A DNA stretch of 64,000 bases, taken from contig NZ_OY780957.1 in NCBI RefSeq assembly GCF_963675985.1, positions 1,511,501 to 1,575,500 on the forward strand, in the 5' to 3' direction. Position 1 is the stretch's first letter, and each line of letters starts with the position of its first letter. Shown here piece after piece: positions 53,320 through 62,136 of this stretch. The notes beneath the pieces are model-generated. The model was not told where the DNA came from and searched no databases. It saw only the letters and a list, made by a program, of their open reading frames with translations. Made by a program: the position numbers and the translations under genes. Origin of the DNA: an uncultured Roseibium sp. (GTDB taxonomy: Bacteria > Pseudomonadota > Alphaproteobacteria > Rhizobiales > Stappiaceae).

Positions 53320-55023
53320 ATGACTAAAGACACCATGACCGCGGGCGGGGCGCTGCTCGCTCGCCTGAAGACCTTGGGCGTGGACTATATCTTCGCCAAT
53401 TCGGGAACCGATTTCCCGCCGATCATCGAGGGTCTGGCGGAAGCGCGCGCCAAGCAGATCGATCTGCCCGAAGCCCTGATCATGCCCCATGAGAACGCCG
53501 CCATGGGGATGGCCCACGGCTATTATTTCGCAACAGGCAAGGCCCAGGCCGTGATGGCGCACACCAATGTCGGACTGGCGAACTGCGCCATCGGCGCGAT
53601 CAACGCGGCGACTGATCACGTGCCCATGCTGCTGTTTTCCGGCCGCACCCCGGTGGTCGAACGCGACCGGCTTGGCGCCCGCACGGTGCCGATCGGCTGG
53701 GGTCAGGAAATGCGCGACCAGACGGCGCTCGTCCGTGAGGCCACCAAGTGGGACTATGAGCTGCGCTTCCCCGAACAGGTCGCCGAAATGGCCGACCGTG
53801 CCTATGCGGTTGCCACGTCTCTGCCCAAGGGGCCGGTCTACATGAGCCTGCCGCGCGAGGTGTTGTGCGAGCCGTGTCCGCTCTCCGAACTGGAACCGGC
53901 ACCGACCATGAGTGCGCACAAGATCGGTGTCCATCCCGAAGCCATCGCCGAAGCCGCCCGCATCCTGGCCGAAGCGAAAAACCCGCTGATCGTCGCGCAA
54001 CGCGGCACCGGATCTGAAGAAGCCTTCGCCGCCTTTGCCGATATGGTCGATACCTGGGCCATTCCGGTGTCCCAGTATTGGGCGGTCCAGCTCGCCCTGC
54101 CGACGTTCCATCCCATGAACGCGGGTGCGGATCTCGAGCCTTATATCAGCGAGGCGGACGCCATCGTTGTCCTCGATTGCCTGGCGCCATGGTCGCCGGA
54201 CGTCCATAAGCCGCGGGCGGACTGCAAGATCATCCAGATCGGCCAGAACCCGCTCTATTCCCGCTTCCCGGTCCGCAATTTCCGCTCCGACGTATCGATC
54301 ATGGCCGACACCGCCGATGCGGTGCTTGCGCTGGCCGAGGCCATGAAGGTTCATCAGGCGGCCCAATCGGCCAAATGCACCGCCCGCCGGGACAAGGTCG
54401 TGACCCGCACAAAGGCGACGCTCGACAAGGCGCTTGCCGCGGCGGAGGCCGGCAGCGGCGCTCCGATGACCAAGGGTTATGTGTCCAAATGCCTGTCCGA
54501 TGCGATCGCGAACCGGCACGCCACGGTTCTTTCCGAACTCGGCTGCCCGCTCGCTCAGATCGACCTCAAGGACCACAACACCTGGTTCCAGGAGCCGCAT
54601 TCCGGCGGCCTCGGTTGGTCGTTCCCTTGCGGCCTCGGCATTCAGCTTGCAGACCGGAACCGGCTGGTGGTCGCCACCATGGGGGACGGTTCCTACATGT
54701 TCTCCAATCCGGTGACCTGTCACCAGATCGCGGAATCCCTCGGCCTGCCGATCCTGCTCCTGGTCTTGAACAATGCCGAATGGGGCGCGGTGAGGCACTC
54801 GGTGACCGGTATCTACCCGGACGGTTACGCAGCGAAATCCAACGACATGCCGTTGGTCGGCCTTGCGCCCAGCCCGGATTTCACCAAGGTGGCCGAAGCA
54901 AGCCGTGCGTGGACGGCATCCGTCTCCGACGGCAAGGATCTGCCCGGCGTTCTGGCGCAAGCAATTCGCCACATCGATGAAAACCGGACCCAGGCACTTG
55001 TTGAAGTAAAGATCTCTGGCTGA
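53320..55023 (+). CDS. Thiamine-diphosphate-dependent enzyme of the acetolactate-synthase family
   Basis: A 567-residue ThDP enzyme with the three-domain POX layout. The N-terminal Pyr domain has the activating Glu58 (PHENAAMGMAHGY). The middle dinucleotide domain spans about 190-340. The C-terminal PP domain has the metal motif MGDGSYMF (Asp456) and LNNAEWGAVRHS. It is not a standard IlvB, because the GDG-NN segment and surrounding residues differ, and no ilvN-like small subunit is adjacent. Relatives annotated as thiamine pyrophosphate-requiring proteins act on 2-oxo acids or oxalyl/benzoylformate-like substrates. Downstream of the IS remnant with its own promoter region. Confidence 0.88.
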   Translation: MTKDTMTAGGALLARLKTLGVDYIFANSGTDFPPIIEGLAEARAKQIDLPEALIMPHENAAMGMAHGYYFATGKAQAVMAHTNVGLANCAIGAINAATDHVPMLLFSGRTPVVERDRLGARTVPIGWGQEMRDQTALVREATKWDYELRFPEQVAEMADRAYAVATSLPKGPVYMSLPREVLCEPCPLSELEPAPTMSAHKIGVHPEAIAEAARILAEAKNPLIVAQRGTGSEEAFAAFADMVDTWAIPVSQYWAVQLALPTFHPMNAGADLEPYISEADAIVVLDCLAPWSPDVHKPRADCKIIQIGQNPLYSRFPVRNFRSDVSIMADTADAVLALAEAMKVHQAAQSAKCTARRDKVVTRTKATLDKALAAAEAGSGAPMTKGYVSKCLSDAIANRHATVLSELGCPLAQIDLKDHNTWFQEPHSGGLGWSFPCGLGIQLADRNRLVVATMGDGSYMFSNPVTCHQIAESLGLPILLLVLNNAEWGAVRHSVTGIYPDGYAAKSNDMPLVGLAPSPDFTKVAEASRAWTASVSDGKDLPGVLAQAIRHIDENRTQALVEVKISG

Positions 55024-55054
55024 ACCGCGCCCGTTGGGTGGCACCCGATCCGGT

Positions 55055-55261
55055 TCATTGCGGATCGGGCGCGTTTTGTTCGGACCGGGGAGGGAGGGCC
55101 ACCCCGACCGACGCGCGTTTGACCGTCGTCGCGGTTTCAACCGTATTGCCGGACATCGTGGTCCTGGATCCGACCACCGCGCCGCCCGCGGAAACGGAAA
55201 TGCACCCGGTCAGGAGACCTGCGCTCAAAAGGGCCGGAATGATCTTTGCTGTGGCAGGCAT
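55055..55261 (-). CDS. Small putative lipoprotein
   Basis: A 68-residue protein with a lipobox LLTGC (Cys about 18) after a hydrophobic signal (AKIIPALLSAGLLTGC). The mature part is a short Ser/Thr/Val-rich tail. GGGAA stands 8 bp before the ATG. Gene prediction at this size is less certain, but the lipobox, ribosome site and position after the methyltransferase-like gene on the same strand support it. Confidence 0.6.
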   Translation of the reverse strand: MPATAKIIPALLSAGLLTGCISVSAGGAVVGSRTTMSGNTVETATTVKRASVGVALPPRSEQNAPDPQ

Positions 55262-55304
55262 GGCGTTCCCGAAAGATGGGCTTGGTCTTGAAAGGCCGGC
55301 TCGG

Positions 55305-55757
55305 TCAAATCCAGCGGCGCACCCGCGCCTTGTAGGATTGATAGTCCGCGCCGAAGACGGACTCAAGCGCGACCTCTTCCGGCTTGATCTGGATTTCGGT
55401 CAGGAGCCAGACGAAAGCGGGAAGGATCATCACGGCCGCCACCGTGCCGAGATAGAGCGACCAGCCGGTCAACAGGATGGCCATGCCGAGATACATCGGG
55501 TTCCGCGAAATCCGGTAGAGGCCGGAGACGACAAGGTGTCCGGCCCGCTCCGGCCTCAGAGGATTGACCGTTGTTTTTCTCACAAAGAAAGTGACAATCC
55601 CGACGCCCTCGATCAGAACACCCATACCCGCACAAATCGCTGCCAGAACGATCCGGCCGGGAAAGGCAATGGTCAGGGCAGGCAGATACGCGGCCGCGCA
55701 CCAGAGCGCTCCGGCTGCAGCAAGACCGACAATCGGCGGTGGAACGATCGGGCGCAT
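55305..55757 (-). CDS. Isoprenylcysteine carboxyl methyltransferase-family membrane protein
   Basis: A 150-residue inner-membrane protein with four hydrophobic segments and the ICMT/PEMT signature LVVSGLYRISRNPMYLGM followed by EVALESVFGADYQSYKARV. Bacterial members methylate unknown lipids or small molecules using S-adenosylmethionine. Only 43 bp separate it from the small lipoprotein gene. GTCACCGTGAC, an 11-bp palindrome, touches the start codon (55758-55768) and might be regulatory. Confidence 0.85.
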   Translation of the reverse strand: MRPIVPPPIVGLAAAGALWCAAAYLPALTIAFPGRIVLAAICAGMGVLIEGVGIVTFFVRKTTVNPLRPERAGHLVVSGLYRISRNPMYLGMAILLTGWSLYLGTVAAVMILPAFVWLLTEIQIKPEEVALESVFGADYQSYKARVRRWI

Positions 55758-56012
55758 GTCACCGTGACCTCAAGGATTCCGGATCCGTTGGTCTCTATAT
55801 AATCCCCGAAAGCAGCACCCGAAAGTCCGGGCGGAGGCAAATACCGCGCAATCGCCATGGCGTGACCGAAATCACATCGCTTTTTTCCTGGTGCTGCTAG
55901 ATCTCCATCCAAGATGATCCGGATCTTTCATCCTGCGGCAACACAATCGGAAGCAATTGACGCTACGGTCCGGACACGGTCAAATCAGGAACGATCACTA
56001 TTGGGAGCGACC

Positions 56013-58202
56013 ATGAACAGGATGCCAGCCCGGCGGACACGCCCGTTCATTGCAACCTGTCTTCTTGCAGGTTTGGTCCTGTTATGCGCCCTGTCGGACA
56101 AGGCGCTCGCCGGTGAACGCCTCGCGCTCGTCATCGGCAACGCCGATTATGGCAGCAAGACGCTGACACCGCTCAAGAACCCGGCCAATGACGCGGCCCT
56201 GATCGCCGACAGCCTGAAATCCGCTGGCTTTGCCGTCGACCTTGTCCTGAATGCGGACCTGCGCACCATGAAGCGGTCCGTCCGCGATTTCACCGACAAG
56301 CTCAAGCAGGCCGGAACCGGATCGATCGCCGCTGTCTACTATTCCGGTCACGGCTTCGAGGCGGGCGGCCACAATTACCTCGCACCCCTGAAGGCCGACC
56401 TGCGTGACGAAGTCGACGCGGAATTCGAGGCCCTGTCGGTGGACTGGGTCCTGTCCGCCGTCGAAGACGCCCATGACGGCGCGAACATCGTCATTCTCGA
56501 TGCCTGCCGCAACACCGCGCTCAAGCGGTCTGCGGGCGGCACCTCTGGCGGCTTTACGCTTCTGTCCAGCACACCTCGGGGAAGTTTCATTTCCTTCGCG
56601 ACCGCGCCGGGCAGCACGGCCACCGACGGACAGGGCATCAACAGCCCCTACAGCGCTGCCATCGCCCGGGAAATTCTCGTACCCGGTGCCACCATCGAAG
56701 CCGTGTTCAAACGGGTGCGCCAGCAGGTGGTCGAGGCGACCGGCGGCGATCAGGTTCCCTGGGACCACTCGTCCCTGACCACCGATATCGTCCTGGTTCC
56801 CGGCGGCAATCAGGCCGGTAGCAACGCGGTTGCCAGTGGATCGGGAGCCGGCGGCGCCATCCAGCTTGAGCTGCAGTTCTGGAACGATGTGAAGGACAGC
56901 AACGACACGGCCGAGATCCAGGCCTATCTGGACCGGTTCCCGCAAGGATCCTTTGCCGAACTCGCCCGCAAGCGTCTGGATGAGGTCGGAAACGGCGGCA
57001 CCGGCGATATCGAGAAGCTGTTCGCAAAGCTTCAGAGCCGATCCCTTCTGGTGGAGAACCCCACGCGGCCGCACGAATTTTACGCCAATGCGCGCCTGCG
57101 CGAACTCAAGGGCGACTATCCGAAAGCCCGACAGGATTACCTGAAGTATTTCGCTTTTGGCGAACCCCAGGTCGATCCGCATCTGCGCTTCCAGGCAGTC
57201 CTGAAGGTTCAGGAAGGCCGCGCCGGTGCGCGCGAGGTTTACAGGGCTCTGTCCCAGGGCCGGCGCGATCCGACCACCCTGTTTGCGGAAATCATGCTGG
57301 AGGATCGCGACGAGCGGGTGCGCCGCCTGAGCGCCTTCATCGACGCCTATCCCGATTTCGCACCGGCCCTTTACGAGCTCAGCCTGGATTATTCCCAGGT
57401 GCGGCTCGGCCAGCAGTCCCTGGCCGACAAGACCAAGGAGCTCGACCTTCTGAAGCGGTTCATGACCGGCGTCGAGGACGGTCACTATCTGCGCTATTTC
57501 ATCGACCAGCAGATGGCGGCCGAACGTGTTGAGGATGCCAGGACCCGGTTGGCTGCCCTGTCGCTCCTGAACACGACGGCGCTCGCCAATCCGGTCAAGA
57601 TCATCCCTATGCGCTCCAACCAGGGCTGGATGCTCAACCTGTCGATTGCCGACCGCACGCGGGAAATCTTCGTCCGCCTGCCCGGAGGGGATTTCCGCTC
57701 CACCGGTTTCGTCAACGGCGCGGTCGATCCGTCCACCGGCCAGCCGGTGCCCTATCCGTCGTTCGAACTCCCCGGAACGGCGGGAGACACGGATATCGAA
57801 GTGAAATACACGGATATTCGCGGTGAAACCCAAGGGCCTTTCGAGGTGAATTTCCGCCCCGCTGCCGCGCTGGTCGCCGGCCAGAAGGACATTCTGGAAC
57901 GTCTGTCCAACGCCTGGGTCAGCTACCGCGACTGGAACGGCAAGCGGCTGGTCTATTTCACGCAGCTGATCAGCTATCGCTGCGCTATCGACACGGTGCT
58001 CTACGGCATCGATACGGATGCGCCCGACACGGCGTTCGAGATCGGGCCATGCGATCCGGATAATCCCCATGCGATTCCAAGCGACGGCCCCGGATCGGTC
58101 GTCTATGCGGCCATTCCCAAGCCCACAGGATACATTTCGGTTCAGCTTTCCTACGCGGACGGCACACGCTCCGAGGTGAAACGGTTCGATGCGCCCGACT
58201 GA
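56013..58202 (+). CDS. Exported caspase-family (peptidase C14) protein
   Basis: A 729-residue exported protein: signal peptide about 1-32 (CLLAGLVLLCALSDKALA), then a caspase-like p20 domain about 33-260. The catalytic dyad is present, with His113 in YYSGHGFEAGG and Cys165 in DACRNTALK. Residues 290-560 are helical with repeat-like segments (KARQDYLKYFAFGEPQVDP); 600-729 is a beta-rich tail. ATG 56013 has GGGAG before it and gives the signal peptide; an earlier ATG at 55914 does not. The CHASE2 cyclase gene begins inside its last codons (14-bp overlap), so the two are coupled. Confidence 0.92.
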   Translation: MNRMPARRTRPFIATCLLAGLVLLCALSDKALAGERLALVIGNADYGSKTLTPLKNPANDAALIADSLKSAGFAVDLVLNADLRTMKRSVRDFTDKLKQAGTGSIAAVYYSGHGFEAGGHNYLAPLKADLRDEVDAEFEALSVDWVLSAVEDAHDGANIVILDACRNTALKRSAGGTSGGFTLLSSTPRGSFISFATAPGSTATDGQGINSPYSAAIAREILVPGATIEAVFKRVRQQVVEATGGDQVPWDHSSLTTDIVLVPGGNQAGSNAVASGSGAGGAIQLELQFWNDVKDSNDTAEIQAYLDRFPQGSFAELARKRLDEVGNGGTGDIEKLFAKLQSRSLLVENPTRPHEFYANARLRELKGDYPKARQDYLKYFAFGEPQVDPHLRFQAVLKVQEGRAGAREVYRALSQGRRDPTTLFAEIMLEDRDERVRRLSAFIDAYPDFAPALYELSLDYSQVRLGQQSLADKTKELDLLKRFMTGVEDGHYLRYFIDQQMAAERVEDARTRLAALSLLNTTALANPVKIIPMRSNQGWMLNLSIADRTREIFVRLPGGDFRSTGFVNGAVDPSTGQPVPYPSFELPGTAGDTDIEVKYTDIRGETQGPFEVNFRPAAALVAGQKDILERLSNAWVSYRDWNGKRLVYFTQLISYRCAIDTVLYGIDTDAPDTAFEIGPCDPDNPHAIPSDGPGSVVYAAIPKPTGYISVQLSYADGTRSEVKRFDAPD

Positions 58203-60207
58203 TCTTGCGGTCGCACACACCGAAAAGCGGCAAGACCGCACGGCGCGTGTGACGCAGGCCCCTCCTTATGCTCCGCGCGCGGCCGGCCCGTGGCGGCGGT
58301 TGGCGATTGCGATCATCGCCAGTCTTTTGGCCGTGGCGATTGCCCTGCCGCTTGCGACCCGGCTCGATCCGGTGATCGGCGATCTGCTGCTGTTCCGCTT
58401 TGCCGACGTCAGCGCGACCAAGCGCGATGACATCGTGATCGTAACCCTCACCGAAGACACGCTTGCCCAGTTCCCCTACCGCTCGCCCATCGACCGTGGG
58501 TTCCTCGCGGATCTGATCGGCACACTTGACGCGGCCGGTCCGAAGGCCATCGGGCTCGACATCCTGCTCGACAGTCCGAGTGATCCGGACAAGGACCACC
58601 GGTTGTTCGAAGCGATCGACCGGGCATCCAGCCCCGTGATCCTCGCGGTGGCGAAGGGGGCGGTGCTGCTGACGGACCGGCAGTCCGCCTATCTGCAGGA
58701 GGCGGTCGCGAACCGCAAGCATGGCTCCGTCATCCTCCAGCGTGACGATACCGACGGTATCCTGCGCCATCTGCCGCAGCCCGGTGACCGGAACGGCGAG
58801 CCGGTGCGGACGTTCTCGGGCGCCCTGGCCGAAGCCGGCACCGGGCCGAAGCCCGTAACCGGACGGATCCTCTATCATCCGCCGGAACAGGACGGCGCGC
58901 CGGCGTTTCCAAGATATCCGGCGCAAACCGTCGCGTTTCTGCCGCCGGACTGGTTTGCGGACAAGTTCGTTCTGATCGGCACCGACCTGCCGAATATCGA
59001 TCGGCACCCGACGCCCCTGGTCTCCATTGCCGGCTCGGCCGCAGGGACCCTGCCCGGGATCGTCATCCACGCCCATATTCTGGCACAGGTCCTGTCCGGC
59101 CGTATGATCGCCACTCTGTCCCTGACACAAACACTGCTCCTCATGGTCGCCGCCGCCCTTGCCGTTGCGCTGCTATTCGGCCGCACGCGGCGGCCCGGCC
59201 GGTTCGCCGTTTTCCTTGGTCTCGCCATTGTCGTTTATGCGTTCGGTGTCTGGCTTCTCGTCAGCAACGACATCCTCATGCCGCCGGTCCTCGGACCGCC
59301 GGCCGCGGCCCTCGTCTGCGCTTTCCTGCTCGCGGTCGTGCGCTGGCGGGCGGACCGGTCGGAGCGGGCCTTCCTGAAGACGGCCTTCTCCCGGTATGTC
59401 AGCCCCGCCGTCGTCAAGCGGCTGTCCAGCGGCGATATCAGCCTGGCGCTCGGAGGCCAGAAGCGGACGGTGACCTATCTTTTCACCGACCTGGAAGGTT
59501 TCACGACCCTGTCGGAAACCTTGCCGCCGGACCAGGTCGCGGAACTCCTGAACGGGTATCTCGACCGGATGTGCGATCTGATGACCGAACACGGGGCAAC
59601 GATCGACAAGATCATCGGCGATGCCGTCGTCGGGTTTTTCGGGGCTCCGGAAGAAATGCCCGATCAGTCGACACGCGCGGTGAACCTCGCCATGGCGCTG
59701 GATGCCGCCTGCGAGGAATACCGAGCGGACGCGGTGCGCCGGGGCATCCCGCTCGGGGCGACGCGCATCGGGGTCCACCGCGGCGACGCGGTGATCGGGA
59801 ATTTCGGCGGCCGGCGCTTTTTCGATTACACGGGCATTGGCGACACGGTGAATACGGCGGCGCGGCTGGAAGGCGCGAACCGCTATCTCGGAACCCGGAT
59901 CTGTATCAGCCGGAACGTGGTGGAAGACTGCGACACTGTCGCCTTCCGGCCGGTCGGCGATATCGTCCTGAAGGGGCGCGCGGCGCCGCTGACCTGCTAC
60001 GAGCCGTTCCCGGCCGAGGACGCCTCGACGCCCTGGATGACATCCTATCTGGAGGCGTACCGGCACATGACGGACGGCAGCGTCCAAGCCATCGCGGAAT
60101 TCGAACAGACAGCGAAACTCAACCCCGAAGACGGGCCGACACAATTGCATCTTAAGCGTCTGAAGGAGGGCGCCTGCGGAGCAAAAGTGGTCTTTTCGGA
60201 AAAATAA
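58189..60207 (+). CDS. CHASE2-domain class III adenylate cyclase
   Basis: A 672-residue membrane cyclase: N-terminal helix about 36-56, periplasmic CHASE2 sensor about 60-300, three membrane helices about 305-395, then a class III cyclase domain about 420-600. Metal aspartates are Asp434 (LFTDLEGF) and Asp478 (IIGDAVVG). Purine-specifying Lys474 (IDKIIGD) and Asp546 (FDYTG) indicate ATP rather than GTP. Transition-state residues Asn555 and Arg559 are in NTAAR. The protein should make cyclic AMP in response to a periplasmic signal. It overlaps the caspase gene by 14 bp. Confidence 0.94.
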   Translation: MRPTDLAVAHTEKRQDRTARVTQAPPYAPRAAGPWRRLAIAIIASLLAVAIALPLATRLDPVIGDLLLFRFADVSATKRDDIVIVTLTEDTLAQFPYRSPIDRGFLADLIGTLDAAGPKAIGLDILLDSPSDPDKDHRLFEAIDRASSPVILAVAKGAVLLTDRQSAYLQEAVANRKHGSVILQRDDTDGILRHLPQPGDRNGEPVRTFSGALAEAGTGPKPVTGRILYHPPEQDGAPAFPRYPAQTVAFLPPDWFADKFVLIGTDLPNIDRHPTPLVSIAGSAAGTLPGIVIHAHILAQVLSGRMIATLSLTQTLLLMVAAALAVALLFGRTRRPGRFAVFLGLAIVVYAFGVWLLVSNDILMPPVLGPPAAALVCAFLLAVVRWRADRSERAFLKTAFSRYVSPAVVKRLSSGDISLALGGQKRTVTYLFTDLEGFTTLSETLPPDQVAELLNGYLDRMCDLMTEHGATIDKIIGDAVVGFFGAPEEMPDQSTRAVNLAMALDAACEEYRADAVRRGIPLGATRIGVHRGDAVIGNFGGRRFFDYTGIGDTVNTAARLEGANRYLGTRICISRNVVEDCDTVAFRPVGDIVLKGRAAPLTCYEPFPAEDASTPWMTSYLEAYRHMTDGSVQAIAEFEQTAKLNPEDGPTQLHLKRLKEGACGAKVVFSEK

Positions 60208-60279
60208 CGGCAACATCCCCCATTGTTACCGGCAGAGGTGTTCCCCGGGCCGGTATCGACAGAACCAGGAGAGGTTCCG

Positions 60280-61014
60280 ATGCGTAAACTGAGTTTGATT
60301 ACGGCACTCGTTCTTGGATTTCTCGCCAGTCCCGCCATGGCGGAGATCATAGTTGTGGCAACGAGCGGCGACGCCGGATTGCAGGCCGGACAGAAGCTCG
60401 ATCCGGCGGATCAGATCTCCCTGCAGCAGGGCGCGCGTATCACCATCCTGTCGAAGACCGGCGCCATGCGGGTCATCGACGGTCCTTATTCCGGACCTGT
60501 CGACGCGCAGGAGGAGGCGCCGAAGGCGGGAACTGCGGTGGCTCAATGGGACGCGGTCAAGACGTTTCTCGGCGATCCTGACGCCCGCACGGAAGTCGTC
60601 GGCGCATCGAGGAGTGCAAAGGTCGATCTGTTTGCAGCGCCCTCCAGCATCTGGGACGTCAGCGTCGACAGTTCGGGTCCGCGCTGCACCCGTGCCTCCG
60701 GGCTGGTTCTGTGGCGCAAGAACCCGACGCTGCCTCTGACCGTCTCTGTCCGCGGGCCGGGCGTCCGCGTCACCGACCTGGACTGGCCGAAAGGGGACAA
60801 CGCGCTGGCCCTGCCCGAGACCTTTGCCCCGGAAGACGGCCGCATGGTCGTCTCCCTCGACGGCAATCTGCGGGAACTGGCGGTCAAGGTTCTGCCGGAA
60901 GAACTGGAAAATGCCGCCCCGGGAAAGCTTCTTGTCTGGCTCGTCGACAACAAATGCGCGCGTCAGGCCCAGGCGCTGATTGCCCATGTGCATGCCCGGA
61001 CAGAGATCCGCTAA
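60280..61014 (+). CDS. Exported FecR-like protein, third member of the caspase-cyclase unit
   Basis: A 244-residue periplasmic protein. Signal peptide 1-21 (ALVLGFLASPAMA), then a segment LQAGQKLDPADQISLQQGAR with ITILSKTGAMRVIDGPYSG that resembles FecR-type beta-sandwich domains, and a second beta-rich half with a Cys pair (RCTRASG, NKCARQAQ). AGGAGAG precedes ATG 60280. It follows the CHASE2 cyclase by 72 bp with no terminator, so it should be cotranscribed, and both it and the caspase are exported while the cyclase has a periplasmic sensor. It may be the ligand-binding or anchoring part of one sensing unit. Confidence 0.75.
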   Translation: MRKLSLITALVLGFLASPAMAEIIVVATSGDAGLQAGQKLDPADQISLQQGARITILSKTGAMRVIDGPYSGPVDAQEEAPKAGTAVAQWDAVKTFLGDPDARTEVVGASRSAKVDLFAAPSSIWDVSVDSSGPRCTRASGLVLWRKNPTLPLTVSVRGPGVRVTDLDWPKGDNALALPETFAPEDGRMVVSLDGNLRELAVKVLPEELENAAPGKLLVWLVDNKCARQAQALIAHVHARTEIR

Positions 61015-61064
61015 GGCAGCTCCTGTCCGTCATCCCGTCAACGAAGAACAGGTTTGGGCGAAAG

Positions 61065-62018
61065 ATGTGCATGAATTGCAAAACCGCGAGCTACACGATC
61101 CATGCGGCACAGCATCACTTCGGTTGGGACAATTCCATTGCCCCTGTCGAAACGGTGGCTCCGGGTACGGTGCTCGAATTCGAATGCATGGACAGTTCCG
61201 CCGGCCAGCTGACTTCTGACAGCACCGCGAGCGACCTTGCCGCCATGGACCCGGGCAAGGTCAATCCGGTGACCGGCCCGATCCATGTGGACGGGGCCGA
61301 GCCGGGCGATGCGCTCGTGGTGAAGATTCATCAGTACAAACCCTCCGGTTTCGGCTGGACCGCGAACATCCCCGGCTTTGGCCTGCTGGCGGACCAGTTC
61401 AAGGACCCGGCGCTGCATATCTGGTCCTATGACAGGGACAATCCCGTGATGGCAGCCTTCTCTCCATTTGGAAGGGTCCCGCTCAAGCCGTTCGCGGGCA
61501 CCATCGGCGTTGCGCCGGCGGAAGCTGGGCGCCATTCCGTCATCCCGCCGCGCCGTGTCGGCGGCAATATGGATATCCGCGACCTGGCCGCCGGGACGAC
61601 CCTTTATCTGCCCGTGGAGGTGGCCGGAGCGCTGTTTTCCATCGGCGACACGCACGCGGCCCAGGGCGACGGCGAGGTCTGCGGCACGGCCATCGAAAGC
61701 CCGATGAACGTGGTGCTGGAATTCGATCTGATGAAGGGCGCGGATCTGAAAATGCCGCGTTTTGAGACGCCCGGCCCGGTCACCCGCCATCTCGACGTGA
61801 AGGGGTATGAGGTCACGACGGGTATCGGCGAAAACCTGTTTGAAGGTGCGCAGGCGGCTGTGTCCAACATGATAGACCTCCTGTGCTCCCGTCACGATTA
61901 CAACCCGGTCGACGCCTATATGCTCTGCTCGGTCTGCGGCGATCTCAGAATTTCAGAAATCGTCGATGCCCCGAACTGGGTCGTTTCCTTCTATTTCCCG
62001 AAGGTCGTTCTGGATTGA
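61065..62018 (+). CDS. Acetamidase/formamidase family protein
   Basis: A 317-residue FmdA/AmdA-type amidohydrolase that releases ammonia from formamide, acetamide or a related amide. It has ATVAPG-like opening strands (ETVAPGTVLEFECMDSSAGQ), VNPVTGPIHVDGAEPGDALVV, GTIGVAPAEAG and the histidine-containing GDTHAAQGDGEVCGTAIESP block that supplies metal ligands. ATG 61065 (MCMNCKTAS) or the next ATG at 61071 could be used. It lies 50 bp after the FecR-like gene and may be read through from that unit or be independent. Confidence 0.9.
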   Translation: MCMNCKTASYTIHAAQHHFGWDNSIAPVETVAPGTVLEFECMDSSAGQLTSDSTASDLAAMDPGKVNPVTGPIHVDGAEPGDALVVKIHQYKPSGFGWTANIPGFGLLADQFKDPALHIWSYDRDNPVMAAFSPFGRVPLKPFAGTIGVAPAEAGRHSVIPPRRVGGNMDIRDLAAGTTLYLPVEVAGALFSIGDTHAAQGDGEVCGTAIESPMNVVLEFDLMKGADLKMPRFETPGPVTRHLDVKGYEVTTGIGENLFEGAQAAVSNMIDLLCSRHDYNPVDAYMLCSVCGDLRISEIVDAPNWVVSFYFPKVVLD

Positions 62019-62136
62019 GATTGCGAACCTGAATTAATCGAGGCCACAAAGAATTCAAGGAAACGAAATATTGATAAGTCGATGAAATAAGGTTTCTAGC
62101 TTTCTGAAAAACAATAGCAAAACCCAGTATCCAGGC

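Noticed and set aside
53278..55140. Minus-strand open frame opposite the ThDP enzyme
   Set aside because: Low-complexity, arginine-rich shadow with no domain; the plus-strand gene is certain.
56082..58241. 719-codon minus-strand open frame opposite the caspase gene
   Set aside because: Antisense shadow. The opposite strand contains a signal peptide, a His/Cys dyad and coupled translation.
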